Assembly: GCF_030068605.1 (NCBI RefSeq)
Contig: NZ_JASJOU010000016.1
Location: 124,001-188,000 of the forward strand
Length of the DNA: 64,000 bases
Source of the DNA: Xanthocytophaga agilis
GTDB taxonomy: Bacteria; Bacteroidota; Bacteroidia; Cytophagales; 172606-1
Reading direction: 5' to 3'
In this document: positions 1-8,350 of the stretch, in pieces
How positions within the stretch are numbered: position 1 is the first letter of the stretch
Layout of the letters: each line of letters opens with the position of its first letter
Notes under the pieces: generated by a model
Seen by the model: only the letters and a program-made list of their open reading frames with translations
What the model was told of the DNA's origin: nothing
The model's database searches: none
Position numbers and translations under genes: made by a program

Positions 1-1
1 T

Positions 2-238
2 ACATATTCAGGCCCTTGTACAGGATGGGATACACATGTAGGAGAATTGATGCTTGATATAGTAGTTGATGGAAATAGCTTTCCACTGACTCAAATCCTC
101 ACCCAAAAAGATTTGAAAGAACTGGGTATACATAATCGTAAAATCATACTCGATAATCGGCCTCCAGAATACAAGTATACCGATTGTTGCGAAGGATGGA
201 ATATTGCATTTGGATGTTCTGAAGTTATCAGAAACTAA
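2..238 (+). CDS. hypothetical protein, 5' end outside window
   Basis: The reading frame is open from the left edge to a TAA at 236-238. The first internal start would be TTG at 47 or ATG at 50, but the open frame upstream (ending TGWDTHVGELM) reads as protein, so the gene probably begins outside the window. The visible part is a soluble, mixed-charge sequence with a C-terminal segment containing CCEGWNIAFGC. I do not recognise the family. A second stretch in the same frame follows directly after the stop, so this may be the surviving part of a decayed gene. Confidence 0.45.
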   Translation, partial: TYSGPCTGWDTHVGELMLDIVVDGNSFPLTQILTQKDLKELGIHNRKIILDNRPPEYKYTDCCEGWNIAFGCSEVIRN

Positions 239-247
239 CCCAAATAA

Positions 248-442
248 GCAAGTGCGCGAGTATCTATAGAAGAAAGGAGACTAAGATTTGAGATTCCGGA
301 TGAAGAAGTACTTGAAGGGGATGAAAATGGAAAAATCAACATAGACTATAAGCTGGATTCATTAGGAGTGGAAATATCCAGACGTTCTTCCTTTACTCTT
401 TTTAGAGATGAAGACTGGAATTGGGACATCAAAGTGCATTAA
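248..442 (+). pseudogene. open stretch without a start codon, probable gene remnant
   Basis: This stretch is in the same frame as the preceding gene and is open for 64 codons after two stops (236-238 and 245-247). It has no ATG near its beginning. The translation is acidic and protein-like (for example RFEIPDEEVLEGDENGK, and RDEDWNWDIKVH at the end). It is either the 3' part of a gene that lost its start or the tail of the preceding gene separated by stop mutations. Function unknown. Confidence 0.3.
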
Positions 443-549
443 CTGGTATGTCAGATCTAATAATACATAGCCAATATACAAATCCTTTCTAGTCACTCAT
501 ATTAAATCATGTACAAAACGACTCTCAGAAGTTGCGCTGGAATAATCCT

Positions 550-1092
550 ATGAAAATAGTCTATTGTCTTTTGATATGCTTATTACTATCAGTATTCATC
601 TATGGTCAGGAATCTACACATATCTCTATTACTCGATTGACAGTAAATCATCATGGCATAAAGTCCATATTACGTAAAATGTATCGGGAAGAGAAAGATA
701 GCTTCGAAAGTCCTCATGATGATATTTTTACTGTTTTAAGACTTGAAGAAAAATCCAGATATGTCTATGAAATTAAAGTTGGCATCATTGACTGTACCAG
801 TTACACACATTTAACCAGTGCCACAAAGGATAGCCTGTTGGGGTATTTCGATTTCAAAGGAGTACCTGTCTTGGTATTCAGTAATAAGGTAACCTCGTTA
901 CTTACTAAAACCAACCAGCAAAAGAAATTTAATTTTGTAGAAGCGATAATTGCAGCACCGATAAATAAAGAGGATGAAAATAAAATTCCTCCTCCTCCCT
1001 CAAATTTTGAACCTACAATCTGGTATTATACATTAAAAGACAGAGAAATCATTTTTAATAAAGTAATCTTGGATACAAGAACACTAGAATAA
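550..1092 (+). CDS. hypothetical secreted protein
   Basis: The protein is 180 aa if translation starts at ATG 550, which places a typical signal peptide at the N-terminus: MKIVYCLLICLLLSVFIYGQ, with likely cleavage after YGQ. A longer reading from TTG 532 would put charged residues before the signal and is less likely. The mature part is soluble, lysine-rich and without motifs I recognise. It is probably exported to the periplasm. It sits alone between gene remnants. Confidence 0.6.
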   Translation: MKIVYCLLICLLLSVFIYGQESTHISITRLTVNHHGIKSILRKMYREEKDSFESPHDDIFTVLRLEEKSRYVYEIKVGIIDCTSYTHLTSATKDSLLGYFDFKGVPVLVFSNKVTSLLTKTNQQKKFNFVEAIIAAPINKEDENKIPPPPSNFEPTIWYYTLKDREIIFNKVILDTRTLE

Positions 1093-1131
1093 AGCCAATT
1101 TCTGAGAAATAAGTACTTAAGTTGATTAAAA

Positions 1132-1436
1132 ATGGATTATTATGATAGATATAAGAATGGACAATGTATTGATGTCTGGAGTGAGTTAACAGAAATGCAG
1201 ACACATCCTATTGAACAGCAAACACAAATCGCTAATTACTGGATCTCATGTGTGATAGGGTAGAATATAATCTTAATGTCATTGTTTCCCTTTTACCCAT
1301 ATTTGGTTATACATTTCATGATTTTGGAATCACTTCTGATCATGAGGCAATTCCTTATGAAATTGTCCCAGTACAAGGTACAAGGGAGATAATGGAGTTA
1401 AACAATTACTTAAACCCTCCTGTTAACCATCTTTAA
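1132..1436 (+). pseudogene. frameshifted and truncated small protein gene
   Basis: An ORF starting at ATG 1132 (MDYYDRYKNGQCIDVWSEL...) stops at TAG 1261-1263. A second frame, open from 1248 to 1436, continues with a sequence that reads as the next part of the same protein (RVEYNLNVIVSLLPIFGYTF). The order (KNGQ..DVW.EL, then RVEYN...LLP..GY.F) resembles from memory an uncharacterised family of about 200 aa found in Bacteroidota and Planctomycetes. Both the frame change near 1246-1260 and the early TAA at 1434-1436 point to a broken copy. The family assignment is tentative. Confidence 0.4.
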
Positions 1437-1567
1437 TAAATAATGCTATATAGTTTGGAATAGAATGTCATAAAACAACTGTCATAGTTCCTATTCCTAT
1501 CCATCATGTTTTGGACAGGCTCTTGTAAATCGACTAGACTACCATATTTTGTACTAGCATTTCTATA

Positions 1568-2074
1568 CTACTTGTTCTTTTTTTCTAGTTTGCTTAACGA
1601 TTGTCTTCTTATTAATTCTGCAATGCCTGTTCCATTATACGTATGATCGTTATACTCAATAAATGTTTCATCTTGATAATTGACTTTTAAGACTATGCTT
1701 AAATTCTCTTCGCCGTTTTGTGTGAAGTATATATAAAGCCAATGTATAGGTCGAATGTTGTCAATGTATTTTGCAGGAGCAGATTGTAATGTAGTACAAA
1801 AAGTTTCTATCTCTTTTTTATCAACTATTGTAAGTTTTGCATCATGGCTGAAATGCCACTCGTTATCACTCCATTTCCAACTGCCTTCGCGAATCTCGAT
1901 TTTGCTTATTGACTTTGCGTTTACCAATGGTTTCTTTGAAGTGTCAAACCAGGATTCTCTAAAGTACAAAGTGTAAGAAGCATTAATCACAAATAGTCCA
2001 TTTGACACAATAAAAAGAATAATAAGCGTCTTGCGTTGTTTCTTATCAGTAAAAAGTTGTTTCCAGGTTATCAT
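1568..2074 (-). CDS. hypothetical protein with one N-terminal membrane segment
   Basis: The protein is 168 aa. After a short basic cytoplasmic start (TDKKQRKT) there is one hydrophobic segment, LIILFIVSNGLFVINASYTL, at about residues 17-36. The rest is soluble, with beta-like stretches such as LNIVLKVNYQDETFIEYNDH near the end. It is probably an inner-membrane anchored protein. No family recognised. The start at 2074 is an ATG with no better alternative. Confidence 0.55.
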   Translation of the reverse strand: MITWKQLFTDKKQRKTLIILFIVSNGLFVINASYTLYFRESWFDTSKKPLVNAKSISKIEIREGSWKWSDNEWHFSHDAKLTIVDKKEIETFCTTLQSAPAKYIDNIRPIHWLYIYFTQNGEENLSIVLKVNYQDETFIEYNDHTYNGTGIAELIRRQSLSKLEKKNK

Positions 2075-2301
2075 TCACTATGATTACTAATGCTAAAATA
2101 TGGTGGGTGCTCTGACTGTCTAATACTGTTATCCATCAAAGATATGAAAGCTATTTTTTAGCTCGTTGCTCAACATTATTTAAAATTCTATTGATCTAGA
2201 GTCAAAAGTAGGCTTTCATAATTGATAAATATCAATGGAGAATGCTAAAAGTTGAAAACGCCTTCATAAAGACTTAAAACTACATAAACGTCAGTGAATA
2301 A

Positions 2302-2344
2302 CAACTACCACAAAGTATCCCTTTATGATACTTTGTGGTAGTTG
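2302..2344 (-). terminator. 18-bp perfect inverted repeat after the NmrA-like gene
   Basis: CAACTACCACAAAGTATC and its exact complement flank a 7-nt loop. It lies 7 nt after the end of the leftward NmrA-like gene. The T-run after the stem is weak, so it may stabilise the mRNA 3' end rather than terminate by itself. Confidence 0.55.
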
Positions 2345-2351
2345 GATGTAC

Positions 2352-3248
2352 TTACTTTAGAAAAATGTACCGGTTTGCTTTTACCCAATCTTCCATTGGG
2401 GTCATTTTCACTGGAAGCTTTTCCAAAACCTCTCGCATATTAGGGTTGTATTTTGATGGGTATTCACTGACAGTTGCCAGGCTCTGATAGTATTGCTGAA
2501 TGCCAGTTGCAGCTTCATCGTGCATAAATGTTCGCAGGATATCTCCAAACTCTTTGGGAGGTAGAGCATAGTAGGTGATTTTTTCGCCCAGGCCTATAGA
2601 AAACCTTTCGGCTAGTTCAGTCCCATTTAGATTGTCCAGCCCACTTACCTGAAAAGACTGCCCTGCCAGTTCCGGTTTGAAAAGAGCTTCGGCTACCAAT
2701 GCCCCAACATCTTCAGAACAAATCCAGCCAATGGGCATTTGTTCTGGTGTGGGATAGGCTACCTTTCTCTGATTCTGTACATAGTTGACCGTATAGGGAG
2801 CCAGGAGGTTTTCGGCATACAAAGGTGGCTCGATAATACTATAGGGTACTCCGCTTTGCGCAAAGTATTCTTTGACATCCAGTCTTACATCCTCACTGGG
2901 AATGCCGGTTTTAGAGGGCGAAAGGTAACCGCTAGTATTCCAGACAATAAGTTTTACATGATTTATCCGGGCCGCATCAATCACATTTCTGGCATATTGT
3001 AAACCATCAGCAGGATTAGGCAATGAAGCCGGAATTAAGAATGAAATAGCATCCACTCCTTTCGTAATTTCTATTATTCTGTTGGCATCGGCCATATCTG
3101 CCAATACGGGAGTGGCACCTGCTTTTGTCAGGCGAGGGAAATTTGTTTGTGAATGTGTAGTGGCAAGTACCTCTGCACCTTTTCTTTTTGCTGCTCCAAT
3201 TACATTAAACTGTTGTGAACCTGTGGCTCCAAAAATTAGTACTTTCAT
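2352..3248 (-). CDS. NmrA-like NAD(P)-binding protein
   Basis: The protein is 298 aa and starts with the Rossmann nucleotide-binding motif MKVLIFGATGSQ (glycines at residues 7 and 10). The body follows the NmrA/atypical short-chain dehydrogenase pattern: a second strand with ATTHSQTN, ADMADA, AISFLIPASLP, and a C-terminal half with QSFQVSGLDNLNGTELA. Members bind NAD(P)(H) and act as reductases or redox sensors in the cytoplasm. It is divergent from an HxlR-type regulator at 3415 with a shared intergenic operator, so the regulator probably controls it. The substrate is unknown. Confidence 0.85.
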   Translation of the reverse strand: MKVLIFGATGSQQFNVIGAAKRKGAEVLATTHSQTNFPRLTKAGATPVLADMADANRIIEITKGVDAISFLIPASLPNPADGLQYARNVIDAARINHVKLIVWNTSGYLSPSKTGIPSEDVRLDVKEYFAQSGVPYSIIEPPLYAENLLAPYTVNYVQNQRKVAYPTPEQMPIGWICSEDVGALVAEALFKPELAGQSFQVSGLDNLNGTELAERFSIGLGEKITYYALPPKEFGDILRTFMHDEAATGIQQYYQSLATVSEYPSKYNPNMREVLEKLPVKMTPMEDWVKANRYIFLK

Positions 3249-3315
3249 ATACGAGTTTCTTTTTTATTGTGAAAAACGTATATACTTCCTATCGATAGTT
3301 ACATATATACCGTAA

Positions 3316-3355
3316 ACTTGTACAAATCTATTGAGGCACTTACATTTGTACAAGT
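3316..3355. promoter_or_regulatory. paired palindromic operator between NmrA-like and HxlR genes
   Basis: ACTTGTACAAAT (3316-3327) and its exact complement ATTTGTACAAGT (3344-3355) lie with centres 28 bp apart. Each half carries its own 8-bp palindrome TTGTACAA. Two dyads in a divergent intergenic region fit binding by two dimers of the neighbouring HxlR-type protein; that last step is inference. Confidence 0.6.
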
Positions 3356-3414
3356 ACTTACCAAATAGTTGGGTACCTACTTACGGGTTAGAATTTTTAA
3401 ATCAGCGAATACAA

Positions 3415-3759
3415 ATGGAAGAAAATTTAAAAAAAATTAATCCTTGTGATGAAAACTGTCCTGTAAAAGCAGCCTTACACTTACTGGGAGGAAAATGGAC
3501 GTTATTGATACTGTTTCAGATAAACGACAGGATACTGAGATATGGCGAATTGAAAAGAACCATTCCCGGCATAAGCGAAAAGATGTTAATTCAGGAACTA
3601 AACTTTCTGGTAGAACATAAGCTGGTAAGCAAAAAATCATATCCCGAAATTCCTCCCCGAGTAGAATACCAACTGACAGACCTTGGCATAAAAGCATTGC
3701 CTATTATTGATAAGCTAGCATTATTTGGTCAGGAAAACCTAATTGGGTCTACTCTGTAA
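3415..3759 (+). CDS. HxlR-family winged-helix transcriptional regulator
   Basis: With the ATG at 3415 the protein is 114 aa, the usual HxlR length. Family features are the N-terminal cysteine motif PCDENCPVKAALHLLGGKW, the recognition region with RYGELKRTIPGISEKML, and the wing (PPRVEYQLTDLG). The cysteines may be redox or electrophile sensors, as in several family members. An upstream TTG at 3331 would add residues encoded over the operator and is unlikely. It is divergent from the NmrA-like gene, a common arrangement for HxlR regulators and their target. Confidence 0.88.
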   Translation: MEENLKKINPCDENCPVKAALHLLGGKWTLLILFQINDRILRYGELKRTIPGISEKMLIQELNFLVEHKLVSKKSYPEIPPRVEYQLTDLGIKALPIIDKLALFGQENLIGSTL

Positions 3760-3932
3760 ATAAATGGGTTTGATTTTATCTCATATCTTTTCTGGAAATA
3801 AGGAAAAGCAAGAGCAAGCATTTGAACAATGCTGTTACCATAAGGAAGAAATATTCTAAAACAGTACTGTCTTTATGAAGAGAATTCTCTCTCTTTTTGC
3901 CTTTCTCAAAAACGTTGATTACTTAAAACCAA

Positions 3933-4439
3933 ATGAACTATCTGTCACTTAGTATACTTTCTACCCTTTTATTCCTGATAAACAGTTGTAACCAAAAACA
4001 GAATTACCAGTATGATACGTTTACAGTAGACACCACTTTGAGTAGGCAACTCGTTTTTCGCCTTATGGATAATGAATATGAGTTACTAAACTTACTTGAT
4101 AAAGATACAATACCTCGTAAAGCTACCTCTACTGTAACCATAGCAGTACTGCAAGACTCTCACGATCGGATGTATACAATGGACAAGCTCAGATGTGAAG
4201 CTAGTCTCAAAAAAGATACCTTGCGGATTACGATCGGGTATGCAGATGGTTTTACCGGAGCAGGGATCAGTGTAAGAGCAACTGGAAATACATTTAATAC
4301 GTTACCGTACCAATTTTATGATGTGATTACTGGCGAGAAAGAACCTATTATCCATAGTGAAAAACAAAAACTGATGCTCAATAAAGCAGCCTACCAGGTA
4401 GGGATAGCCTATACGGCCACCTTTACTTACGAACCATAG
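3933..4439 (+). CDS. hypothetical lipoprotein
   Basis: The protein is 168 aa. The N-terminus MNYLSLSILSTLLFLINSC carries a signal sequence ending in a lipobox-like LINSC, so the cysteine at about residue 19 is the likely lipidation site. The mature part is beta-rich and ends with AYQVGIAYTATFTYEP. No family recognised. Probably an envelope protein. It stands alone between the HxlR gene and a convergent ABC transporter gene. Confidence 0.6.
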   Translation: MNYLSLSILSTLLFLINSCNQKQNYQYDTFTVDTTLSRQLVFRLMDNEYELLNLLDKDTIPRKATSTVTIAVLQDSHDRMYTMDKLRCEASLKKDTLRITIGYADGFTGAGISVRATGNTFNTLPYQFYDVITGEKEPIIHSEKQKLMLNKAAYQVGIAYTATFTYEP

Positions 4440-4519
4440 ATACAGACAGCGTCAAAAAATATGCATCAGGCTTTTTCAGAACAGTTGTAACAAAAGAAGA
4501 ATAAAGGGTAAAATGAATT

Positions 4520-6376
4520 TTATTGATACCCCCTCGCCTGTAATCTGAATAGCTCAGCATAGCGACCATTGACTTGCAGCAGTTCCTCATGACTACCAAT
4601 TTCCAGTAATTCGCCATTGTCCAGCACCAGAATCCGATCAGCCATACGAACCGTAGAGAAGCGGTGTGATATCAGTACAGCCGTTTTCCCCTGAGTGAGT
4701 TCTGCAAAACGCTGAAATACTTCGTATTCGGCACGGGCATCCAGAGCGGCAGTCGGTTCGTCGAGAATCAGAACCTGTGCATCACGCATGTAGGCACGCC
4801 CCAGGGCTACTTTCTGCCACTCCCCTCCTGATAGTTCTACTCCATCACCGAAGCTACGTCCCAACATCTGGTCATAACGGGCAGGCAGTTTCTCGATTAC
4901 ATGATTGGCCAGGCTTTGCTGTGCAGAAGATTCAATGCGCGACAGGTTTTCTTTATCTCCAATCTTGCCAATAGCAATGTTGGTTCCGGCAGTCATCTTA
5001 AATCGTACAAAGTCCTGGAAGATTACGCCTATATTTTCACGCAAGTCTTTCAGATCATATTCCCGCAAGTCGCGTCCATCCAGTAAAATTCGTCCTTCTG
5101 TTGGATCATACAGACGCGCCAGCAACTTTACCAGTGTTGTTTTTCCAGCTCCATTCTCCCCTACCAAAGCCAGCTTCTCTCCCGGATGTAAGGTAAAGTT
5201 CAGGTGTCGGTTCGCCCATCGTTCTGAATTATGATACCGAAAGCCAACATTCTCAAAAACAAATCCCTGTTGAATTGGACGGGGAAAAGGCAGGGCATTA
5301 TCGAGAGAAGCGATATTGGGCGTTATATCAAAATATTCAAACAGATCACGTAAATATAGAGCCCCTTGTGATACACTGGAGAAACGAGACAATATACCTT
5401 CCAGCAAACTACGCAGTTGTCTGAAGGAACCTGCCAGAAACGTCAGATCCCCAATTGAGATCTTCCCTCCTATAGTCCGCCAGATAATAAGCACATATGC
5501 CGAATAATAACCAATTGTTCCAATACCGGAAAGCAAGCTACCCCACGAAGCTCTCCGGATAGATAAACGTCTATTCTGTGTATAAAACTGCCAGGATAGT
5601 TCTTTAAACCGATTAATCAGAAAATCGGATAGTCCAAATATCTTCACCTCCTTCGCCGATTCGTCACTAGCCCCCATATAGCGCAGATAATCCAGTTCCC
5701 GACGTTCAGGAGTCCACCCTCTCACCAGCGAATAACTCTTCTCATTGAAATAGTTCTCACCCAAAAAAGAAGGAATTACAGCCAAGAGCAAAACCATAAT
5801 CAGCCAGGGATTAAATGCAACCAGTCCACCTGCCAGAAAGAACATTGTGATGGAATCCTGTACCTGACCGAGCACCTGAGATAGCAGCACCGTACGGCCA
5901 ATAGTCTGCTGACGAGCCCTCTCCAACTTGTCATAAAATGTAGGATCTTCAAACTGTTCCAGGTCCAGTGTAGCTGCATGCTCCATAATCTGGACAGAGG
6001 TCTTGTTGGCAAACAGATCACCCAGCAAACTATCTATCAAGGCAATGGATCTACCCAAACCATCTGATAGGATAGCTAGCCCTAGTTCTGCACCAATAAG
6101 CCACCACAGTTGTTCATGATCAGCATTGGATTGTTTGGTCTGAAGTATTACCTCATCTATAATTAATTTACCAATGTAGAGTATTAGTACAGGTATAGCA
6201 GCCCGAAAAATACGTAAGATAACATTGGCAATAAATAAAGAGGGAGAGGCATCCCAAACCATGCGAAAGAAAGCAGGCAGGTTGCGTAAAGCACCTAGCC
6301 GTTCCCGTAAAGTTACTTTCTCATCAGTTTCATTACCTGGTCTGCCACTACGACCAGTACTAGAGCGAATCGCCAT
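4520..6376 (-). CDS. ABC transporter, fused permease and ATPase
   Basis: The protein is 618 aa: an exporter-type half transporter with about six membrane helices in residues 40-340 and an ATPase domain after about 370. Walker A is GENGAGKTT at about 406, the signature LSGGEWQKVALGRA at 515, Walker B LILDEP at 536-541 and the switch histidine in LISHR. It would act as a homodimer in the inner membrane and export an unknown substrate. The N-terminus is a charged, serine/glycine-rich tail. No partner gene is adjacent. Confidence 0.9.
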   Translation of the reverse strand: MAIRSSTGRSGRPGNETDEKVTLRERLGALRNLPAFFRMVWDASPSLFIANVILRIFRAAIPVLILYIGKLIIDEVILQTKQSNADHEQLWWLIGAELGLAILSDGLGRSIALIDSLLGDLFANKTSVQIMEHAATLDLEQFEDPTFYDKLERARQQTIGRTVLLSQVLGQVQDSITMFFLAGGLVAFNPWLIMVLLLAVIPSFLGENYFNEKSYSLVRGWTPERRELDYLRYMGASDESAKEVKIFGLSDFLINRFKELSWQFYTQNRRLSIRRASWGSLLSGIGTIGYYSAYVLIIWRTIGGKISIGDLTFLAGSFRQLRSLLEGILSRFSSVSQGALYLRDLFEYFDITPNIASLDNALPFPRPIQQGFVFENVGFRYHNSERWANRHLNFTLHPGEKLALVGENGAGKTTLVKLLARLYDPTEGRILLDGRDLREYDLKDLRENIGVIFQDFVRFKMTAGTNIAIGKIGDKENLSRIESSAQQSLANHVIEKLPARYDQMLGRSFGDGVELSGGEWQKVALGRAYMRDAQVLILDEPTAALDARAEYEVFQRFAELTQGKTAVLISHRFSTVRMADRILVLDNGELLEIGSHEELLQVNGRYAELFRLQARGYQ

Positions 6377-6532
6377 GTATAAAAATCTACTACGTTAAAA
6401 CCCGATTGGATGTACGAATAATGACACACCATAGGTGTAACAAATTTTCCAGGAAAAAGATCATACACAAAAAAGGTCTGAACAGATGTCCAGACCAGCA
6501 AGATATTCTTGACCATTGTATTCTATACAATA

Positions 6533-6930
6533 TCAGGAAAGCAAATCCTTCTCTTTCAAAAAGTCAAATATGAGTTTATCCACTTCTGAAATTTTGTCCT
6601 TATCGCTATAATTTAACCAGGTTATTTCTTCAATTTCAGAGGCAGCACTTATCTCTCCAGTATATTCTGCCATATAACAGGTCATTTGTACCATGGCTCC
6701 TTCCGGATGCCCGTGTGCCTGCGCCTGAAATACTCCTACTAATTGCAGCGTATCGTTAGTCAGGTTAATACTCAACTCCTCATTGATTTCTCTGCAAAAG
6801 CTTGTACATCAGTTTCACCAAGTTCTCTTTTTCCTCCGGGAATATAGTATTTGTCTTTTCCAGAGGTTCTGGTAGAAAGGATAGATTTATTTTTTAACTC
6901 AATCCAGGCAAGTTTGTCAATTGTTTTCAT
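6533..6930 (-). pseudogene. Nudix hydrolase gene broken by a 1-base frameshift
   Basis: The frame starting at ATG 6930 reads MKTIDKLAWIELKNKSIL... and reaches the first half of a Nudix box, GGKRELGETD, before stopping at TGA 16 codons later. The -80-aa frame ending at 6533 supplies the rest of the box (REINEEL) and the C-terminal half. The two join across about 6793-6799, where one base appears to be missing next to an AAAA run. Together they give GGKRE-GE-x7-REINEEL, a full Nudix motif (usual form G-x5-E-x7-REUXEEXGU). Either a recent inactivation or a sequencing error at the short run. Confidence 0.7.
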
Positions 6931-7002
6931 GTAGTTAACAGGTGAAATAGTTTGATACCAATATAAAGCAAAATAGTAAAAAGACTGTTAGTCAAGTACA
7001 CG

Positions 7003-7028
7003 AAAAAAGCCCGACTTGTAGCCGGGCT
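7003..7028 (-). terminator. hairpin terminator of the coiled-coil protein gene
   Basis: On the minus strand AGCCCGG / CGGGCT pairs form a stem followed directly by TTTTTT. It lies just after the stop of the gene ending at 7050. Confidence 0.75.
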
Positions 7029-7049
7029 CCTGTATTGAATAGATAATAA

Positions 7050-8072
7050 TTATTTAATGTCATTTAGTTTTGCTCTTACCTGCTCCACTACCTTTTTTTG
7101 TTTCTCAATTTCTTCCTGGGCTTTTTTCTGTTCTTTCAGATTGGCTTCTATTTCTTTAGGTATTCGCTCTCTGTCTGCCGCATTTTTTGCCAGCTTGTTT
7201 TGCAGGTCTGTTTTCTGTCGACCGTTCTTTTCCTGATCCTTACGAAGACTCTCTCCGGTTTTGATGGCTTTATCTCTTTCTTTTTCACGGGCTTTCAACT
7301 CTTTTTCAGAAGCCTGAATTTCCACAGGCATATCCTTTTTCTTCTTTCCTACATAAACTACACCAGCCGAATCCAGTGAGGACTTTACAGAAGTCATAAC
7401 AGTCTGCTGCTTCGTATAGGCTTCCACAGTCTGTTTTTGCTCGTCCTTGTTCAAGATAATGTCACGAACCAACTGGATAGAATCATTATGGTTCTTTACC
7501 ATTTGCTCATCATAGCTGATCTTGTCTTTTTTGTTTTCCTCCAGATCTTTTTGAAGGTTTTCACCTTTGCGCACCAACTGCTCATTAGTACGAATCCGCT
7601 TATCAAGTTCTTTCTGTGCTACTTCCACCTCACGATTCACTTGTTCACGATACATTCTTACACCAAAATCGTGCAACAAGTCTACAGCTGAGGAATATTT
7701 TGAATGTGCAGGATCTGTAATAAAGGCAGCATCGTCTTTTAAGGAATAGAAAATAGTTGTAGCCCCATCACTACTGGTAACTTTGCTGGTAATAGCTATG
7801 GGAGCAAATGAAAGATTTGGCATCTTGCCTACAGCAACGGAATATACATTCTTGCTGCCTTTGGGAGTTTCAACCTTGCCATATTCTTTCAAAAATTCTT
7901 TCCAGCCTTTGGTCACATATTTTTCATCAATATATAATACAGTTTGCACGCCTTTTGCTTCATTACTGATAATAAATTCAGTAGCAGGCTTTACTGTAAC
8001 TGTCTGAGCCTGTAAGGTAAACAAGGCACCTAACAACAGTAAGCTCGTGCTCAGCGTAAAAAAGATTTTCAT
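7050..8072 (-). CDS. secreted coiled-coil protein of unknown function
   Basis: Starting at the ATG at 8072 gives 340 aa with a clear signal peptide (MKIFFTLSTSLLLLGALFTLQAQ). The longer ORF start at 8114 would put 14 extra residues before it. After a globular region of about 100 residues, the rest is strongly charged and heptad-like (VAQKELDKRIRTNEQLVR, KELKAREKERDKAIKTG, EEIEKQKKVVEQVRAKL), which predicts long coiled coils. Likely periplasmic. It is divergent from an M61 peptidase gene, with the 8073-8350 spacer probably holding both promoters. Confidence 0.65.
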   Translation of the reverse strand: MKIFFTLSTSLLLLGALFTLQAQTVTVKPATEFIISNEAKGVQTVLYIDEKYVTKGWKEFLKEYGKVETPKGSKNVYSVAVGKMPNLSFAPIAITSKVTSSDGATTIFYSLKDDAAFITDPAHSKYSSAVDLLHDFGVRMYREQVNREVEVAQKELDKRIRTNEQLVRKGENLQKDLEENKKDKISYDEQMVKNHNDSIQLVRDIILNKDEQKQTVEAYTKQQTVMTSVKSSLDSAGVVYVGKKKKDMPVEIQASEKELKAREKERDKAIKTGESLRKDQEKNGRQKTDLQNKLAKNAADRERIPKEIEANLKEQKKAQEEIEKQKKVVEQVRAKLNDIK

Positions 8073-8350
8073 AGTAAATACATTTAAACGAATAACTATT
8101 TTTAGAACATTCAAAAGTATAAATTTTTATTCAGGTTCGTCGTTATTATCATAATATCCGTATATATTTCTGATCACCGCTTATCCGGGGTCACGTCCGT
8201 TTATTGCAATGCCTTACTATAAATTATAATTATTCTCTAATTTGCAATATTGCACACAAATTGTACCATTAAAGTCTCCACGTTATCGTTGTAGTATTTT
8301 AATTTTTGACAAAACATTCTCATTTTAATCATTTCTTGAATTTGTTCTCA

